From NCBI RefSeq assembly GCF_000247815.1, contig NC_021685.1:16900955-16964954 (forward strand): a DNA stretch of 64,000 bases, written 5' to 3'. The notes under the pieces are model-generated. The model was not told the origin of the DNA, ran no database searches, and saw only the letters and a program-made list of their open reading frames with translations. Below, in pieces: positions 24,411-39,572 of this stretch (within the stretch, counting starts at the first letter, position 1; each line of letters begins with the position of its first letter). The position numbers and the translations under genes were made by a program. The DNA comes from Ficedula albicollis. Its lineage: Eukaryota; Chordata; Aves; Passeriformes; Muscicapidae.

Positions 24411-24929
24411 TCCTGGAAAGGCAGCAGGAAATCCAGAGGAAGTTTGGGATCGTGTGGATGGCCAGTGATCATCCCTGTGTCCTGCCAGCTGCTGGGAAAA
24501 ACCCCGGCAAATCCCGTGGGGGGTGGCGGGAGCCCCTCACTAAACCATTCCAAAAATGTGAATTTTGCTTTCACGAATGTGAATGTTTTAGTAGGAAATG
24601 TGGGGAGTGGAATCTGGTGGTCGAGTGGGAATTCTGGGGTGTGGAGAGAAAGGCAAGTGAGGAACATGGGAATGGATGAGCAGGTCCAGGACCTCAGGAC
24701 ATCTCCGTGGTTTTCATTGGACTAAAAGCCCACGGTACACAACCAAGTAATTCTCTTTTTTTTCCCCCCCCAACCCCGAATTGAAATGCGCCCCAAATGT
24801 TTGGTCCTCGTGCACTGAAGCAGCAGGGATGTGCTGTCCTGGCTTCCTCCTCAGGAAAACCATCTTCCCAGTCTGAAAACCATCCCAGCTGCAGGGATGA
24901 TGATGATGGCACTGAGCATCAGAAGAATC
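24411..24929. other. Unassigned sequence
   Basis: No element recognised. Confidence 0.4.
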
Positions 24930-25170
24930 TTTGAGAAAAAAGGAGAATTACGCAGAAACACGCCCAAGTACAGTCAGAGCTGAGAGTGCATTCCAGGAAT
25001 AATTCCAATTAAAAATATTAAGGCCATGTGCTGTTGTCACCCAAACACTCCCCAGCTGCAGCCACACCATGCAATAATCAATTAAAACACTCCATTGAAA
25101 TGTAATTAATTGGTTATTTAGTCTCTGGTTGCAGATTAGGGTACAATTGTTGAACAATTTAACAACTTTT
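24930..25170. other. AT-rich unique segment, candidate conserved non-coding
   Basis: A compact AT-rich block with homeodomain-type TAATTA/ATTAAT words (for example gtaattaattggttattt and aataatcaattaaaac) and no tandem structure, surrounded by GC-rich repeat debris. Conservation cannot be judged from one sequence. Confidence 0.3.
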
Positions 25171-26100
25171 GAGATTATTTGTGCTTTGTGAGGAGACTTT
25201 GCCCTTCCCCTGGGCAGCCTCAGATACTGGATTTATCAACATTCCCAGGATGTTGATACCACACTCCAAGCCAGTTGTTTTCCCTACCCAAGGCCCTCTC
25301 CAAGCCCTGGGAATTCTGCTGGCTCTCCTGTTTGAGAGCATTTTGCCAAGGCAGCTTCACTCCCTACAGCCCCTTAACAACATCAACATCCCTCATTTTC
25401 CTGGAAGCTTTTTGTGGATACGGCCCAGTAAAAACAGTGTCAGACAAAGGAAAAACCTCACTAATGAAGAGCAGCGAAAGAAAATGACCATTTCTTATTT
25501 TATTCCATTCCTAACTTCAATTTTCGGGAGTTTGTGCCACAGGAACTTTGAAGCCTCTGCATTATTCTGCACGAGACACCTGAAATATCCCATCCACAAT
25601 GCCAGGTTTGTTACTGGAGGTGCCATTAATCATAAACCCCTTTGATTGTGCAAGGTCGGGAGCCTGCTCTGTATTCCAAAGGGAAACGCTGCACATTTGG
25701 GGCAGGATGAATTCCCTCCTTCCTGGGGACGTGTCCAATCGGGGACAATGGGGATTTGCTGCTGCCCGGAGCTGCTGAAAAGAGCCACCCTAAATCTCCT
25801 TTCAGGCACTGCCGGGACAAAACCCTAAATGATCACAGAGCCCAAGTAATGAGAGGCAAAAAGTTACAGCGGGGCAGTGACAGCATTCCTGCAGGGATGC
25901 TGTCCCACACAAAGGCACTCTGCCTCCCAGGCAGGGCCCTTGCCCTCCTGCTCTAGTTTTTTTATCATTAATTCCAAGGAAATCAGCTGTGTCCCTGTCC
26001 ATCCCCCAGCACAGAGCAGCACTTTCCACGCTGGAAGGATGGAGAGGGAGATTTTCCAAGGGTGCGGAAAAGGGGGTGGGTTTGGACTGAAAGGGAATCG
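25171..26100. other. Unassigned sequence
   Basis: A plus-strand frame of 158 codons spans 25169-25645 but has no recognisable domain and no supporting splice context; I do not call it a gene. Confidence 0.4.
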
Positions 26101-26290
26101 GTTTAGATGGGATTTTGGGAAGGTTCTTCCCGGGCAGGGAGGGCAGGGCTGGCACAGGGTGCCCAGAGAAGCTGTGGCTGCCCCTGGATCCCTGGGAATG
26201 TCCAAGGAAAGGTTGGACAGAGCTTGGAGCGACCTGGGTCAGTGGAAACTTGAAGTTCCCTTCCAACCCAAACCACTCCATGATTTCAGA
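26101..26290 (+). mobile_element. CR1 LINE 3' fragment
   Basis: gggcagggctggcacagggt, gcccagagaagctgtggctg, cccctggatccctgggaatg, ttcccttccaacccaaacca and tccatgattt follow CR1 order to its 3' terminus. Confidence 0.88.
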
Positions 26291-26789
26291 ACCCTCTGCC
26301 TCTAAAACCCCCGTTCCCCACCCCAAAAGTGGACCTGCAGCCCGGTTCTGAGCCGCTGCCTGTGAGGCCACCTTGGATTTTGGGCTGCGGGGAGACACGA
26401 GGGCTGCTTGGAGAGGCTTGGCACCCGGGGCGCTCCATCTGCCTAATCACCGAGGGCTGCAGGTCGGGATCCAGGCTCCCGAAGTGGTCCCTGCTGCTTG
26501 GCATGCACCGCTCATCCTCCCCTCTCCAATCACGGCGGCAGGCTCCCGAGGAGAGGGATGAGAGGCCATGAATAGCAAAGAGCGGCGCCGGGCGGGGGGG
26601 GAGGCTGGGATGCGCTCAGCCCCAGGAGCAGGAGAATGCTCCCTCTCCAAGGAAATCAGGGGCTATTCAGCAAGCGAACAAAAGGTGGAAATTCGGGAGA
26701 AATTGCTTCCCTCCAAGGGCGTGTGATCAGAGCTTCCCCCTCCTGCTCGCAGTGCCCCGGGCAGCAGCTCCCTGTCTGTCCTGGGAGGA
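26291..26789. other. Unassigned GC-rich sequence
   Basis: CpG-richer around 26480-26610 (gcggcgccgggcgggggggg). No gene recognised. Confidence 0.4.
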
Positions 26790-27415
26790 TTCTCCCTGTC
26801 CTGGAGGATTCTCCATGTCCTGAGAGGATTCTCCACGTCCTGGAGAATTCTCCATGTCCTGAGAGGTTTCTCCATCTCCTGGGAGGATTCTCCATGTCCT
26901 GGGAGGATTCTCCCTGTCCTGAGAGGAATCTCCCTGTCCTGGGAGGTTTCTCCATCTCCTGGGAGGCTTCTCCCTGTCCCGAGAGAATTCTCCGTGTCCT
27001 GGGAGGATTCTCCATGTCCTGAGAGGATTCTCCCTGTCCTGGAGGATTCTCCCTGTCCTGAGAGGATTCTCCGTGTCCTGAAGAATTCTCCATGTCCTGA
27101 GAGGATTTTCCCTGTCCTCTGAGGCTTCTCCATGTCCTGGCAGGATTCTCCATGTCCTGAGAGGATTCTCCATCTCCTGGAGGGCTTCTCCATGTCCTGG
27201 AAGGATTATCCATATCCCGAGAGGGTTCTCCATGTCCTAAGAGAATTCTCCATGTCCTGAGAGGCTTCTCCATGTCCTGGAAGGATTCTCCATGTCCTGA
27301 GAGAATTCTTCATGTCCTGGAGGATTCTTCATGTCCTGAGAGGCTTCTCCATGTCCTGGAGGATTCTCCATGTCCTGGGAGGATTATCCAAGTCCTGGGC
27401 AGCTTCTCCCTGTCC
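26790..27415. repeat. 20-bp minisatellite, about 31 units
   Basis: Unit gaggattctccatgtcctga with 19- and 20-base variants (ctgtcc for atgtcc, aattc for ggattc). Units are imperfect throughout with no clear higher-order block. Confidence 0.93.
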
Positions 27416-27965
27416 CATCTACTTGGTAAATTATCATCATTTTACTCCTCCTCCCTACTAATTTTCCCACCATTTCTCTCTCTCTGTTCCCTTTTATTCC
27501 TCCATTGTAGACTCAGAGCTCCAGCAACTTCTTCACCAACTGCCTCATCAGGCCTTGCCCAGATGTTTGCAGCTGCTTTTCTTGTCCCCTCTGAGAGCAG
27601 AAGGAGCTCAGGGATGCCCTGGAAGTCCCCAGATGGGACATCTGTGCCCGTGCTGGTGCCTCAGCCCTCAGGACACCTCCATCCCCTGCAGCAGCGCTGC
27701 AGCAGAATAAATGGGTGGATAAATAAATCATCAGGGCCCCAAGCGCAGGCCTTGATCCCAGCAAAGTCATCAAATATGCATTTGCAAGCAGAAAAGCAAA
27801 TAAGTGAGAGCACAGAGGGAGGACGGCGTGTCCTCGCTGCAGTCCCGGCGCTGGGCACTGCTCGGGGGGACCCTCGGTGGCCAACAGCTCTGGTGGCCCA
27901 GCAGGACACGGGCCAGGAGCCACCAGCCCTCACACTCTGCTTGGGGTTGTTCTGGTGGCTGAGGA
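27416..27965. other. Unassigned spacer
   Basis: No element recognised. Confidence 0.4.
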
Positions 27966-28566
27966 CCCCAGCAGTGCTGTGACCACCCAGCAGTGCTGTG
28001 ACCACCCAGCAGTGCTGTGACCACCCAGCAGTGCTGTGACCACCCAGCAGTGCTGTGACCACCCAGCAGTGCTGTGACCACCCAGCAGTGCTGTGACCAC
28101 CCAGCAGTGCTGTGACCACCCAGCAGTGCTGTGACCACCCAGCAGTGCTGTGACCACCCAGCAGTGCTGTGACCACCCAGCAGTGCTGTGACCACCCAGC
28201 AGTGCTGTGACCACCCAGCAGTGCTGTGACCACCCAGCAGTGCTGTGACCACCCAGCAGTGCTGTGACCACCCAGCAGTGCTGTGACCACCCAGCAGTGC
28301 TGTGACCACCCAGCAGTGCTGTGACCACCCAGCAGTGCTGTGACCACCCAGCAGTGCTGTGACCACCCAGCAGTGCTGTGACCACCCAGCAGTGCTGTGA
28401 CCACCCAGCAGTGCTGTGACCACCCAGCAGTGCTGTGACCACCCAGCAGTGCTGTGACCACCCAGCAGTGCTGTGACCACCCAGCAGTGCTGTGACCACC
28501 CAGCAGTGCTGTGACCACCCAGCAGTGCTGTGACCACCCAGCAGTGCTGTGACCACCCAGCAGTGG
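27966..28566. repeat. 19-bp minisatellite, about 31 near-perfect units
   Basis: Unit agtgctgtgaccacccagc (19 bases), almost without variation. Three units make 57 bases, so all frames stay open and the minus strand reads the same 19-residue word repeatedly. It joins the 20-bp array directly at 28566. Confidence 0.97.
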
Positions 28567-29540
28567 TGTGACCACTCCATCCACGGTGTGACCACCCCAT
28601 CCACGGTGTGACCACTCCATCCACGGTGTGACCACCCCATCCACGGTGTGACCACTCCATCCACGGTGTGACCACCCCATCCACGGTGTGACCACTCCAT
28701 CCACGGTGTGACCACCCCATCCACGGTGTGACCACTCCATCCACGGTGTGACCACCCCATCCACGGTGTGACCACTCCATCCACGGTGTGACCACCCCAT
28801 CCACGGTGTGACCACTCCATCCACGGTGTGACCACCCCATCCACGGTGTGACCACTCCATCCACGGTGTGACCACCCCATCCACGGTGTGACCACTCCAT
28901 CCACGGTGTGACCACCCCATCCACGGTGTGACCACTCCATCCACGGTGTGACCACCCCATCCACGGTGTGACCACTCCATCCACGGTGTGACCACACCCT
29001 CCAAGGTGTGACCACCCCATCCACAATGTGACCACCCCATCCATGGTGTGACCACTCCATCCACGGTGTGACCACACCCTCCAAGGTGTGACCACCCCAT
29101 CCACAATGTGACCACCCCATCCATGGTGTGACCACTCCATCCACGGTGTGACCACACCCTCCAAGGTGTGACCACCCCATCCACAATGTGACCACCCCAT
29201 CCATGGTGTGACCACTCCATCCACGGTGTGACCACACCCTCCAAGGTGTGACCACCCCATCCACAATGTGACCACCCCATCCATGGTGTGACCACTCCAT
29301 CCACGGTGTGACCACACCCTCCAAGGTGTGACCACCCCATCCACAATGTGACCACCCCATCCATGGTGTGACCACTCCATCCACGGTGTGACCACACCCT
29401 CCAAGGTGTGACCACCCCATCCACAATGTGACCACCCCATCCATGGTGTGACCACTCCATCCACGGTGTGACCACACCCTCCAAGGTGTGACCACCCCAT
29501 CCACAATGTGACCACCCCATCCATGGTGTGACCACTCCAT
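28567..29540. repeat. 20-bp minisatellite with 40- and 80-bp higher-order repeats
   Basis: Unit gtgtgaccac(t/c)ccatccacg. From 28570 to 28980 units alternate ctcc and cccc, a 40-base dimer. From 28981 an 80-base block with an acaccctccaagg unit and a cacaatgtgacc unit repeats about seven times. The shared gtgaccac core with the 19-bp array implies common origin. Confidence 0.96.
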
Positions 29541-29918
29541 CACCATCAGGATCAAGCCATAATTTTGGTGATATTTTATTTGAATTCCCCGTTGCTGGAG
29601 GCCCCCTTGGCTGAGGGGTGGGGATGCATCATGCAGAGTGGTGGTGCCCAGGGAGACCCATCCTTCACCCTCCCTGAAACCCAGCTGTGCATCCACTCAT
29701 ATTTAATATGGAAAATGGATTTCCCTTCCTGCCTCTGGATGGGGTGTGCCAGGCTGGGGGTGCGACAAGAGCTGGGGAAGACAATCCACTCCCTCTCTGG
29801 AATTCAGGAAAATAAATCCTCATGAATCCCAGCCTCCCTGGCCAGCCTGCAGCGCCTGTGGCTATCCCAGACATCCATCAGGGCTATGAAATTCTGTCTT
29901 CTGGAGTTCCATGCAAAC
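29541..29918. other. Unassigned spacer
   Basis: No element recognised. Confidence 0.4.
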
Positions 29919-31057
<1,139 letters not shown>

Positions 31058-32168
31058 GACACTCAGACACTCCCAAATCAATTAACCCCACTGAAAGGCT
31101 CCTGTTCATTACTGGAGCTCCAGCTCGGCCTCGGTGGTGGCGCAAAACCAGTGACAACGCCACACCAGGGACACAGAACTGGGGTGGGGGACATCAGCAG
31201 CTCCATCCCAACCTGGGATTTCCCACCCAGCATTTCCTGCTGCTTTTCCTTCAGCATTTCCCTAAATTCGGACACGCTGTGTTTTTCTTTCAGCACAAGG
31301 AATTGTGAGACTGGATCCAAGAAAAAAGCAGCAGCTGCCTTTCCCTGCTTGCTGCTTCTGTGGGAGTGGAGCAGCCAACACTATTCCTAGCACCTTTTAA
31401 ATTCCTAAAAAATCAGGGTTTTAGTTCTGCAGAGTTGGTACAGGCTCACAGTTACAGATTTCCTGCGGGTGGATTCATCTCTATCCTTTCTCCAGGCAAA
31501 ACTCTTGTCTGGATTGTGATGGAACAACACCTGTGTCAGCTCCCATGAATTCCTGGGGAGGTATTTGCTGCTCTTCCTCCAATCCTGCATCCTGGTGACA
31601 AAGCAGATGAGGGGGAAAAATCTCATATTGATTTGTTTTTAATTTATAATTCTATTATTGTCTGTCACAGCTGCAGAGAAAAATTGGGAGTGCAGCCAGG
31701 ACACCCTGACAATCCTTGATTTGGAATCTTCTGCCTCAGCTTCTCCGAGGGCGGGAATCCAAGTGGCAGTGTCAGCTGTGCTGGGCATTTCCTGGGTCAG
31801 ACAGGGAAGAAACTGGATTTGCTGGGCCCTCTGTGGGGAGCATCTCCATGGAAAAGTGGTTTCATTGGAATCTGCAGCAGCCCTGGAGTCCTGTCCCTCT
31901 GTGCAGCAGCAATGTCCCATCCTGTCACTGCCCATCCCCTCAGCTCCCAGTGCTCCGCAGGCCCAGCGCCACAAAAACCCCAAAAACCAAACCCCAACCC
32001 TTACCAGCTTCCCAAATCATTTCCAGCCATCCCCACCCCACACGCCTGGGACACTGAGGATGCAGGAGGCGCATTCCGGGGTGAGCATCACTGGGGGGTC
32101 TCACTGCTGGCTCCCGGTGGTTCCGTGGGCACAGGGGAGGTGCTGTCCCTTCCCAAGGTGCCCCCGAG
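31058..32168. other. Unassigned sequence
   Basis: No element or exon recognised. Confidence 0.4.
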
Positions 32169-32294
32169 GTGCCCACCGAGCTGCTCAGACCCCACGGGGA
32201 CCAATGTCCTGTTTTTGTGGCTTCCTGGGACGTGCCCACCGAGCTGCTCAGACCCCACGGGGAGCAATGTCCTGCTTTTGTGGCTTCCTGGGAA
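32169..32294. repeat. 63-bp tandem duplication
   Basis: gtgcccaccgagctgctcag through tttgtggcttcctgggac is present at 32169 and 32232 with two or three differences. Confidence 0.9.
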
Positions 32295-33379
32295 GTCAGA
32301 TATTTTTGTGTTGGAGACGGAGCCCTGTAAAGCCATTTAGACAATAAAGGAGTGACAGGATTTCCACAGGAGAAGAGATTAAGCCAAGTGGGATTATTTT
32401 GTTCGGCAAGGAGGTGATTAAGAGGTGCCATGATTGAAGTGTTTAAAGTGGCTCAGGGTTCTTATCAAATTAAGCTGTGCTGGAGATGGCTGGGCAGCCG
32501 TCACTCAAGGGCACAGAACTTTGCTGCAGCCTCCCCCAGGGCGCAGGGGGTGGTTTGGGATCCAGAGGACAATCCTGGATGGAGGCAGGTTTGGGTGGGC
32601 TGGAGAGCTCCTGTTGGTGACTTTAACCTTGGCACCATCTTAAACATCGCGTTGATTCCTCTCCACGCTTTCACCTGGATGTTCTCCTCCTCCTCAGCAG
32701 CCCTTTCCTTCTCTCCTGAAAATTCCTGACAATTCCTGTCCTTCCGTCCCCTCTCCTCTCCAGGAGGCACAAGCACAGGGGATGTGCTGAGGGTTTGTCC
32801 CTTCTCCACATTCCTGCCCTGTCCATCCCTGCCTGCGTTTTTTCCTGCCTCCCCATCCCTCTTGTGCCACCTGGAATTCTCTGCCATGCCCAGGCCGTGC
32901 CAGCCCTCTGTGACCTTCAGCCGGGGTGGTTTCCTTGCATTAGCATGGGATAATTGCAGCGGAGAGGGCTCACCAAGGGCTCGGTGAAATCCCAAATTTC
33001 TGTTCCGGATCACAATCAGATTCGCAGCTCTCACCCCTAATTACCAAATTGCCTCTTCAGCCCTTGATGAGCTGCAAATTCCTTGATGGATTCACCTTGT
33101 TCCGCGTGCTCCCGTTCCTGGCCCCTCTCACCAGCAGCTTTTGGATGTCGAGTGGAGCACTCCTCGCTTTTCTTCAGCGGAATTTCAAAATCAATCCCCT
33201 CTTCCCGAGGAGTGCTCAACCCTCAAGTGCTTCAAGCCCCGCTATTGTCAGTGCAGAAGCTGCTTCTGAGCTGCTTTTGGCCCCTGTTTTCCACCTTCTC
33301 CAGCTGTTTCTCCCAATTCCAGGGGATTTCAGCCCTGCCTGCTGGAAGAGTTCCTTCTTTTCATCTCCCAAGTTCCTCC
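32295..33379. other. Unassigned sequence
   Basis: 32330-32520 is AT-richer and unique-looking. No exon could be supported. Confidence 0.4.
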
Positions 33380-34215
<836 letters not shown>

Positions 34216-35499
34216 TCCTTAGGCCTGACCCACGAGCTGGGCACAGCTGAGCATCCACACGGAGCAGAACATCTCTGCTCTTGCTGTGGCAGCGCTCAGG
34301 GTGGCTCAGAGGGGGCTCTGTCCGTGCAGTGGCAGCCCCACTGCAGCCCCAAGATCACACATCCCAAATTTGTCTGAGGGTGGGAACAGCTGGAAATAAA
34401 GCTTCCCTTTGACTGGCAGCAGAGTTTGTGTCCCTGAGAGCAGAGGCAGCACCGGGATGTGCTCCAAGCTTCTCCTGCCGAGCCATCCCAGCTGGTTCAG
34501 GGAGGATGGATAAACCCTCCAGCCAAGCTCATCCACATCTGCACAGCCTGGCTGCAAATTCAGGCTGAATCCTTGAAAAGGGCACCGGAGCACCAAGCCT
34601 GGTGGGCCGGGAACAAAAGCAATTATGAGGCGAGGTGGGAGCAGGGCTTTGGGCTCGGCTTATCCCGCTGATTATGGGATCATCTGCCAGGCCTGGCCTC
34701 TTTGCCAAGCAATCCCCTGGCCAGAGGCACGAGCCAGAGAGGAGAAAGCTCGGAAAGGCCGAGCCTTGGCAGCCCCTGCAGGACTGGAGCTCATCCTGGC
34801 CCCGGCTGGAGCCTTTCCATGCCTGGAGCTGCTGGGAAGGAGCTGCCAGGGCTGGTGATTCTCCCCACAGAATTGTGGTTTTTTTGCCTAGGGTGCTCAT
34901 TTTGGCTCTCTCCAATCTCCCTTTTATCCTGACAGAGCTCCACCTTCCTGTGGACAGCACCTCCACCATCCTTTCCTTGCCCTGAAGCCATGCTTGGTGC
35001 ATGCAGGGCCTGCCACAGCACGCACTTCCATTTCCTCCCTGCTCCTTGCCCAGGCTTTTCCTTGACTCCCCCCAGTGGGATTCCAGCAGGAGGAAGGGAA
35101 GGGGGTCCCTCAGACCCTCCTGGAGGATGGAGGAGGAGCAGGAGGAAGGGCAGCCCTTGGGGACAGGGCCCTTCCCTGCCCCTGGTGACATCTGGAGTGT
35201 GGATTTCTCCTGAGGGGAAGGAGGTGCCGCCAGCAGCAGCCACGGGGACGCAGCTTTCCTCTAATGAACTAGAAAATAGTTTCCCTCTAATGCTGATTAT
35301 CCTGGAAGGCAGCTGAAGGGAATGTGATTTCCATAGCGATGAACCCCGGGCACAGCAGCAGCACGGGCTGGGCTCGGCTGGGATGTTGGGGTGTTCTGGA
35401 GCGTCCCAGCCTTGGCAGCACGGGGGTACCTCTGCTTCCCAACATCTGTGCCCCCACCCTGCAGCTCTGCCTGCCTCTGGGAGGGCTTGGAGCTGGCTA
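34216..35499. other. Unassigned sequence
   Basis: No element recognised. Overlapping frames on both strands, none with domain-like content. Confidence 0.4.
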
Positions 35500-36640
<1,141 letters not shown>

Positions 36641-37699
36641 AAGTCTCCAGGGGCTTGGATTTTACACCCTGGAAAAAGCCTGTCAGGATCCTCCTCCGTG
36701 GGAGTGTTTGCTCCCAGCCAGGGTGCAGAAGGTTCCACTCTCCCAGAATTTGGCCAGGAGAGGTTTGGGTGGAGGATCTGGGGTGGTTCCTGCACGTTCC
36801 CTTCGGTGTCTGTCCCCGCAGCAGATTTGTGGCACTCAGGTTGCTGCTCCTGGCCCTGCCCTGCTCAGAGCAGATGCCCCTGCTCCACGAGACACGGACA
36901 CACCATGCCTGGCCATATGGGACAAAATTATGGGGTGTACACCTGAGCAAAACAGGGAAGCTGGGAGTGCAGAACGTGCCAGGGGAAGCCACAATCCCCC
37001 AGCACTGGGAGCAGCGAGGTTGGGAATCAGCATTCCCTGCCTGGGTCAGCACTCCTGCCTCCCCCAGATGGACGATGTTGTGGGCTAAACAACCAAATGG
37101 AATATTCAGGAGCTGCTGCTCTGCCAGAGGCACTGCAGAGATGGGTGATGGAAACCTGGGAAGCTCTGTCTGCACCTGGAGCTCGCAGGGCTGGAATGGG
37201 CAAATGTGGCTGGGCTCAGCTATGGGGAAGCCCAGAGGATTTGGGGAGGGGGATTTGTTCTCCCAGTCCTCCAAGGGGAGGAATTTCGTGCCTTATCCCA
37301 CTGGAGGGAGGGAAAACAGGCAGGAACCTGGTGTGGAGGGAATAATTTGGGAATGCAGCTGCCCACAGCTCCATCCCTGCTCCCTGGCACCTTGTCCAGG
37401 TAAAATCAACACACGGTGCAGGAACGGGGAATTTAGGAAGACCCTGACCACAGCAGGAAACTCCCCTGGGAAGGGATCCCTGGTTTCCAAAATGCTCTGT
37501 CAGGACTGGGGGCCTCTCACTCCCCAGGGAGGGACAGGGACCAACAGCACCTGGTGACTTGTGTCTGTGCCAGGCCCCAGGTGTCCTGAGGGGACGCAGG
37601 GAGCTGCAGGGACAGAAGGGAGGCACTGGAGCTGCGTGCTGGCAACCAGTGGCCAGCCAGGCAGCAGGAGAAGCCCTGGGGGTGCCAGGGCTGGGCTGG
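36641..37699. other. Unassigned sequence
   Basis: No element recognised. Confidence 0.4.
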
Positions 37700-37875
37700 T
37701 GTGGGAGCCCAGAGTGTTCCTCTGGCTTCCCTGGGAGGTTCAAGACCCCCCTGGCGGGGTCCCCAGAGACCCTCGAATGAGACCCAGGTGTCTCAGGGGC
37801 TGGATTTAGCTCCTTGGAACAATTTGCCAACATTGAGAGAAGAAATGCAAGCTGCAAAAATAAATAGAGTGTAAA
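37700..37875 (+). pseudogene. 3' end of an ERV coding frame, copy A
   Basis: A stop-free frame of about 58 codons starts with gtgggagcccagagtg and ends at the TAA at 37872-37874, a few bases before the LTR. The same frame is intact in the inverted copy at 58490-58665, with only a few codon changes. Position just 5' of a 3' LTR suggests the C-terminus of the last retroviral gene, but I cannot name the protein. The rest of the gene is absent. Confidence 0.5.
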
Positions 37876-37881
37876 TTGGGT

Positions 37882-38342
37882 TACTAGAATGTAGAATAAG
37901 GAGATTTCTAGAATGTTTATATTAAGGGGCTCGTGGCCAAGGTGGAGAATTTGGGGTGTGGACACTTCTTCCTCCTTCTCCTCCGTGTCATCCATGCTGG
38001 GTGACACGCTGGCACTCTCAGATTGGATGGGGACAGGGCTGGACCATGTAACAAGATTGGATTGTACTGGGGGTCAAGTGTAAATACCCAGTAGGTAATT
38101 TAGAGTATAAAAGACAAGCCCTGCCTTTCTCAGGCAGATTCTGCCCTGCACGTCTGGCGAGCAGAGCGCTGTTCTCTGGACAGAGCATCCCTGAGATCAG
38201 GAACAACAAACAGCCATGGGAACCTCTAAGAACAGCCTCCTGCAGCCTCTCATGGGCGGGCAAAGGAGAGAGCTGGGTTCAAACCACCTGCACGTCCCCC
38301 CGAGGGGATCTCAGGTGTGAGGACACACCTCGGGCTGTGCCA
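37882..38342 (+). mobile_element. ERV 3' LTR, copy A
   Basis: Starts at tactagaatgtagaataagg (the inverted copy has tgttag, a canonical TG start) and ends near gggctgtgcca. A TATA box, tataaaa, lies at 38106-38112, so the plus strand is sense. Homology with the inverted copy runs through the whole unit and stops near 38342 in one copy and 58017 in the other, which sets the boundary. Family not named. Confidence 0.65.
38106..38112 (+). promoter_or_regulatory. LTR TATA box
   Basis: tataaaa within gagtataaaagacaagcc, in the expected U3 position about 225 bases into the LTR; conserved in the inverted copy near 58250. Confidence 0.55.
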
Positions 38343-38958
38343 GGCTGGCTCCTGCTTCCCTCAGAGCTGCATCACCTCTGGCAGCGCCACGAACTCCTGT
38401 CACTGTCCTGGGCACGGCTGCAGCCCAGGACAGTGGCCTGTGGTGGCCCTGGCAGGGCCAGCGTGGTGCCTGTGGGGGCTGGTGCCCTCGGCAGATGCTG
38501 TTGGGTGTTTTTGGAGCAGAATCCTGGATCTGAGCAGCCCGAGGGTGACCAGAGGGGACAAAGCAAGGGAGGGAACAGCTGCTGCACATCACAGGTGGGA
38601 CAGAGGGAAGGGAGGGGGCGGAAATCTGGTGTTTTCCTGCCTCCCTGCTGAAACAAAGTGTGACAGGGACAATTTTTCGCAGGAGGATGAGGTTTGGGGC
38701 GGATCTTCGCTCTTTCCTTGCTCCTAGCAGGAGAAAGACAGCAGCTGGAGAGTTTTCCCATCACAAGAGGCTGCGGGGATGCCCAGGGCACAGGAACTCC
38801 TCGGGGTGCTCCCCTGGTACTCCCAGCTCCGTGCCCAGGTGCTCTGCCAGTCCCCAGCTGGGTGTCCAGGCCACAGCTCCTGTCCAGCCCCAGGATCCCA
38901 GAGGGAATCTCTGGGGCACCAGCTGCTGGGAGGAAGGGTGTTTTGGAAATCCCACAGC
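38343..38958. other. Unassigned sequence
   Basis: Between two LTR-like segments; could contain unrecognised ERV sequence. No exon supported. Confidence 0.4.
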
Positions 38959-39410
38959 TGGTTTATTGATGCACAGCTCTGCAAACAAGTCCGGGCACAA
39001 GAATAGGGATGGGCTGAGGGTACAGGATTATATATGGGGCAAAAGGGGGAGGTTTGGGGGTTGGGGGCAGGGCAAGGAGGGGTTAGGGAAAGGGAAAGCC
39101 AATGGGGAGTGACAGAACAGAACCAACAGAGCTCCAGGGAGGGGAGGACATTCTAGGGATGTGCATAAATGGGAGCTGGGGCTGGACTGGGGTGGGCAGG
39201 GCCAATGGGACATGGAGACTCAGGGGAATTAACATGTGGGCATGAAGGCTTGTGGGAAAGAGGCTTTTCTCTCCACAACCTGTACGAATCTCTGCAAGGT
39301 TGAGGGATGGCTTCAGTGAGTGATGCGTGGTTTTCATGCAGAACACGCAAGGGACATTTTTCTCCACACCCGGGTATCTCTTGCCTGGTCTCAGTTCTGA
39401 GGAGCCGGAG
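38959..39410 (-). mobile_element. Probable ERV LTR, antisense
   Basis: The plus strand shows tttatt at 38962-38967 (AATAAA on minus) and tatatatgg near 39031 (TATATA on minus), a spacing typical of U3/R. The phrases ttgatgcacagctctgcaaa, gtgacagaacagaaccaaca and gtgcataaatgggagctggg resemble a songbird LTR I remember only loosely. Ends are not defined. Confidence 0.42.
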
Positions 39411-39506
39411 CAAATTCCACCAAAAACTGCAGCCAGGATCAGCTTTTTCTTGGCCATTGCTTCTCCCACCCACAGCCCTTCCCCTGGCGATGGATCATCT
39501 GCAAAG

Positions 39507-39528
39507 CCCCCCCCCCCAGGCCATTCCC

Positions 39529-39572
<44 letters not shown>
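39507..39572. other. Poly-C block 7 (11 + 43 bp)
   Basis: Two pure C runs separated by aggccattccca. This is short enough to be natural, but it looks like the larger suspect blocks. Confidence 0.55.

Noticed and set aside
25169..25645. 158-codon frame as a possible exon or gene
   Set aside because: No recognisable domain, length within chance for this composition, and no homologous copy or splice signals that stand out.
27661..29696. Tryptophan/histidine-rich repeat protein on the minus strand
   Set aside because: All three frames are open across the 19- and 20-bp arrays, and the flanks add no domain or signal peptide.
38018..38263. 81-codon frame repeated at 58096-58341 as a conserved small gene
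   Set aside because: Both lie antisense across the ERV LTR; the conservation reflects the shared LTR, not coding constraint.
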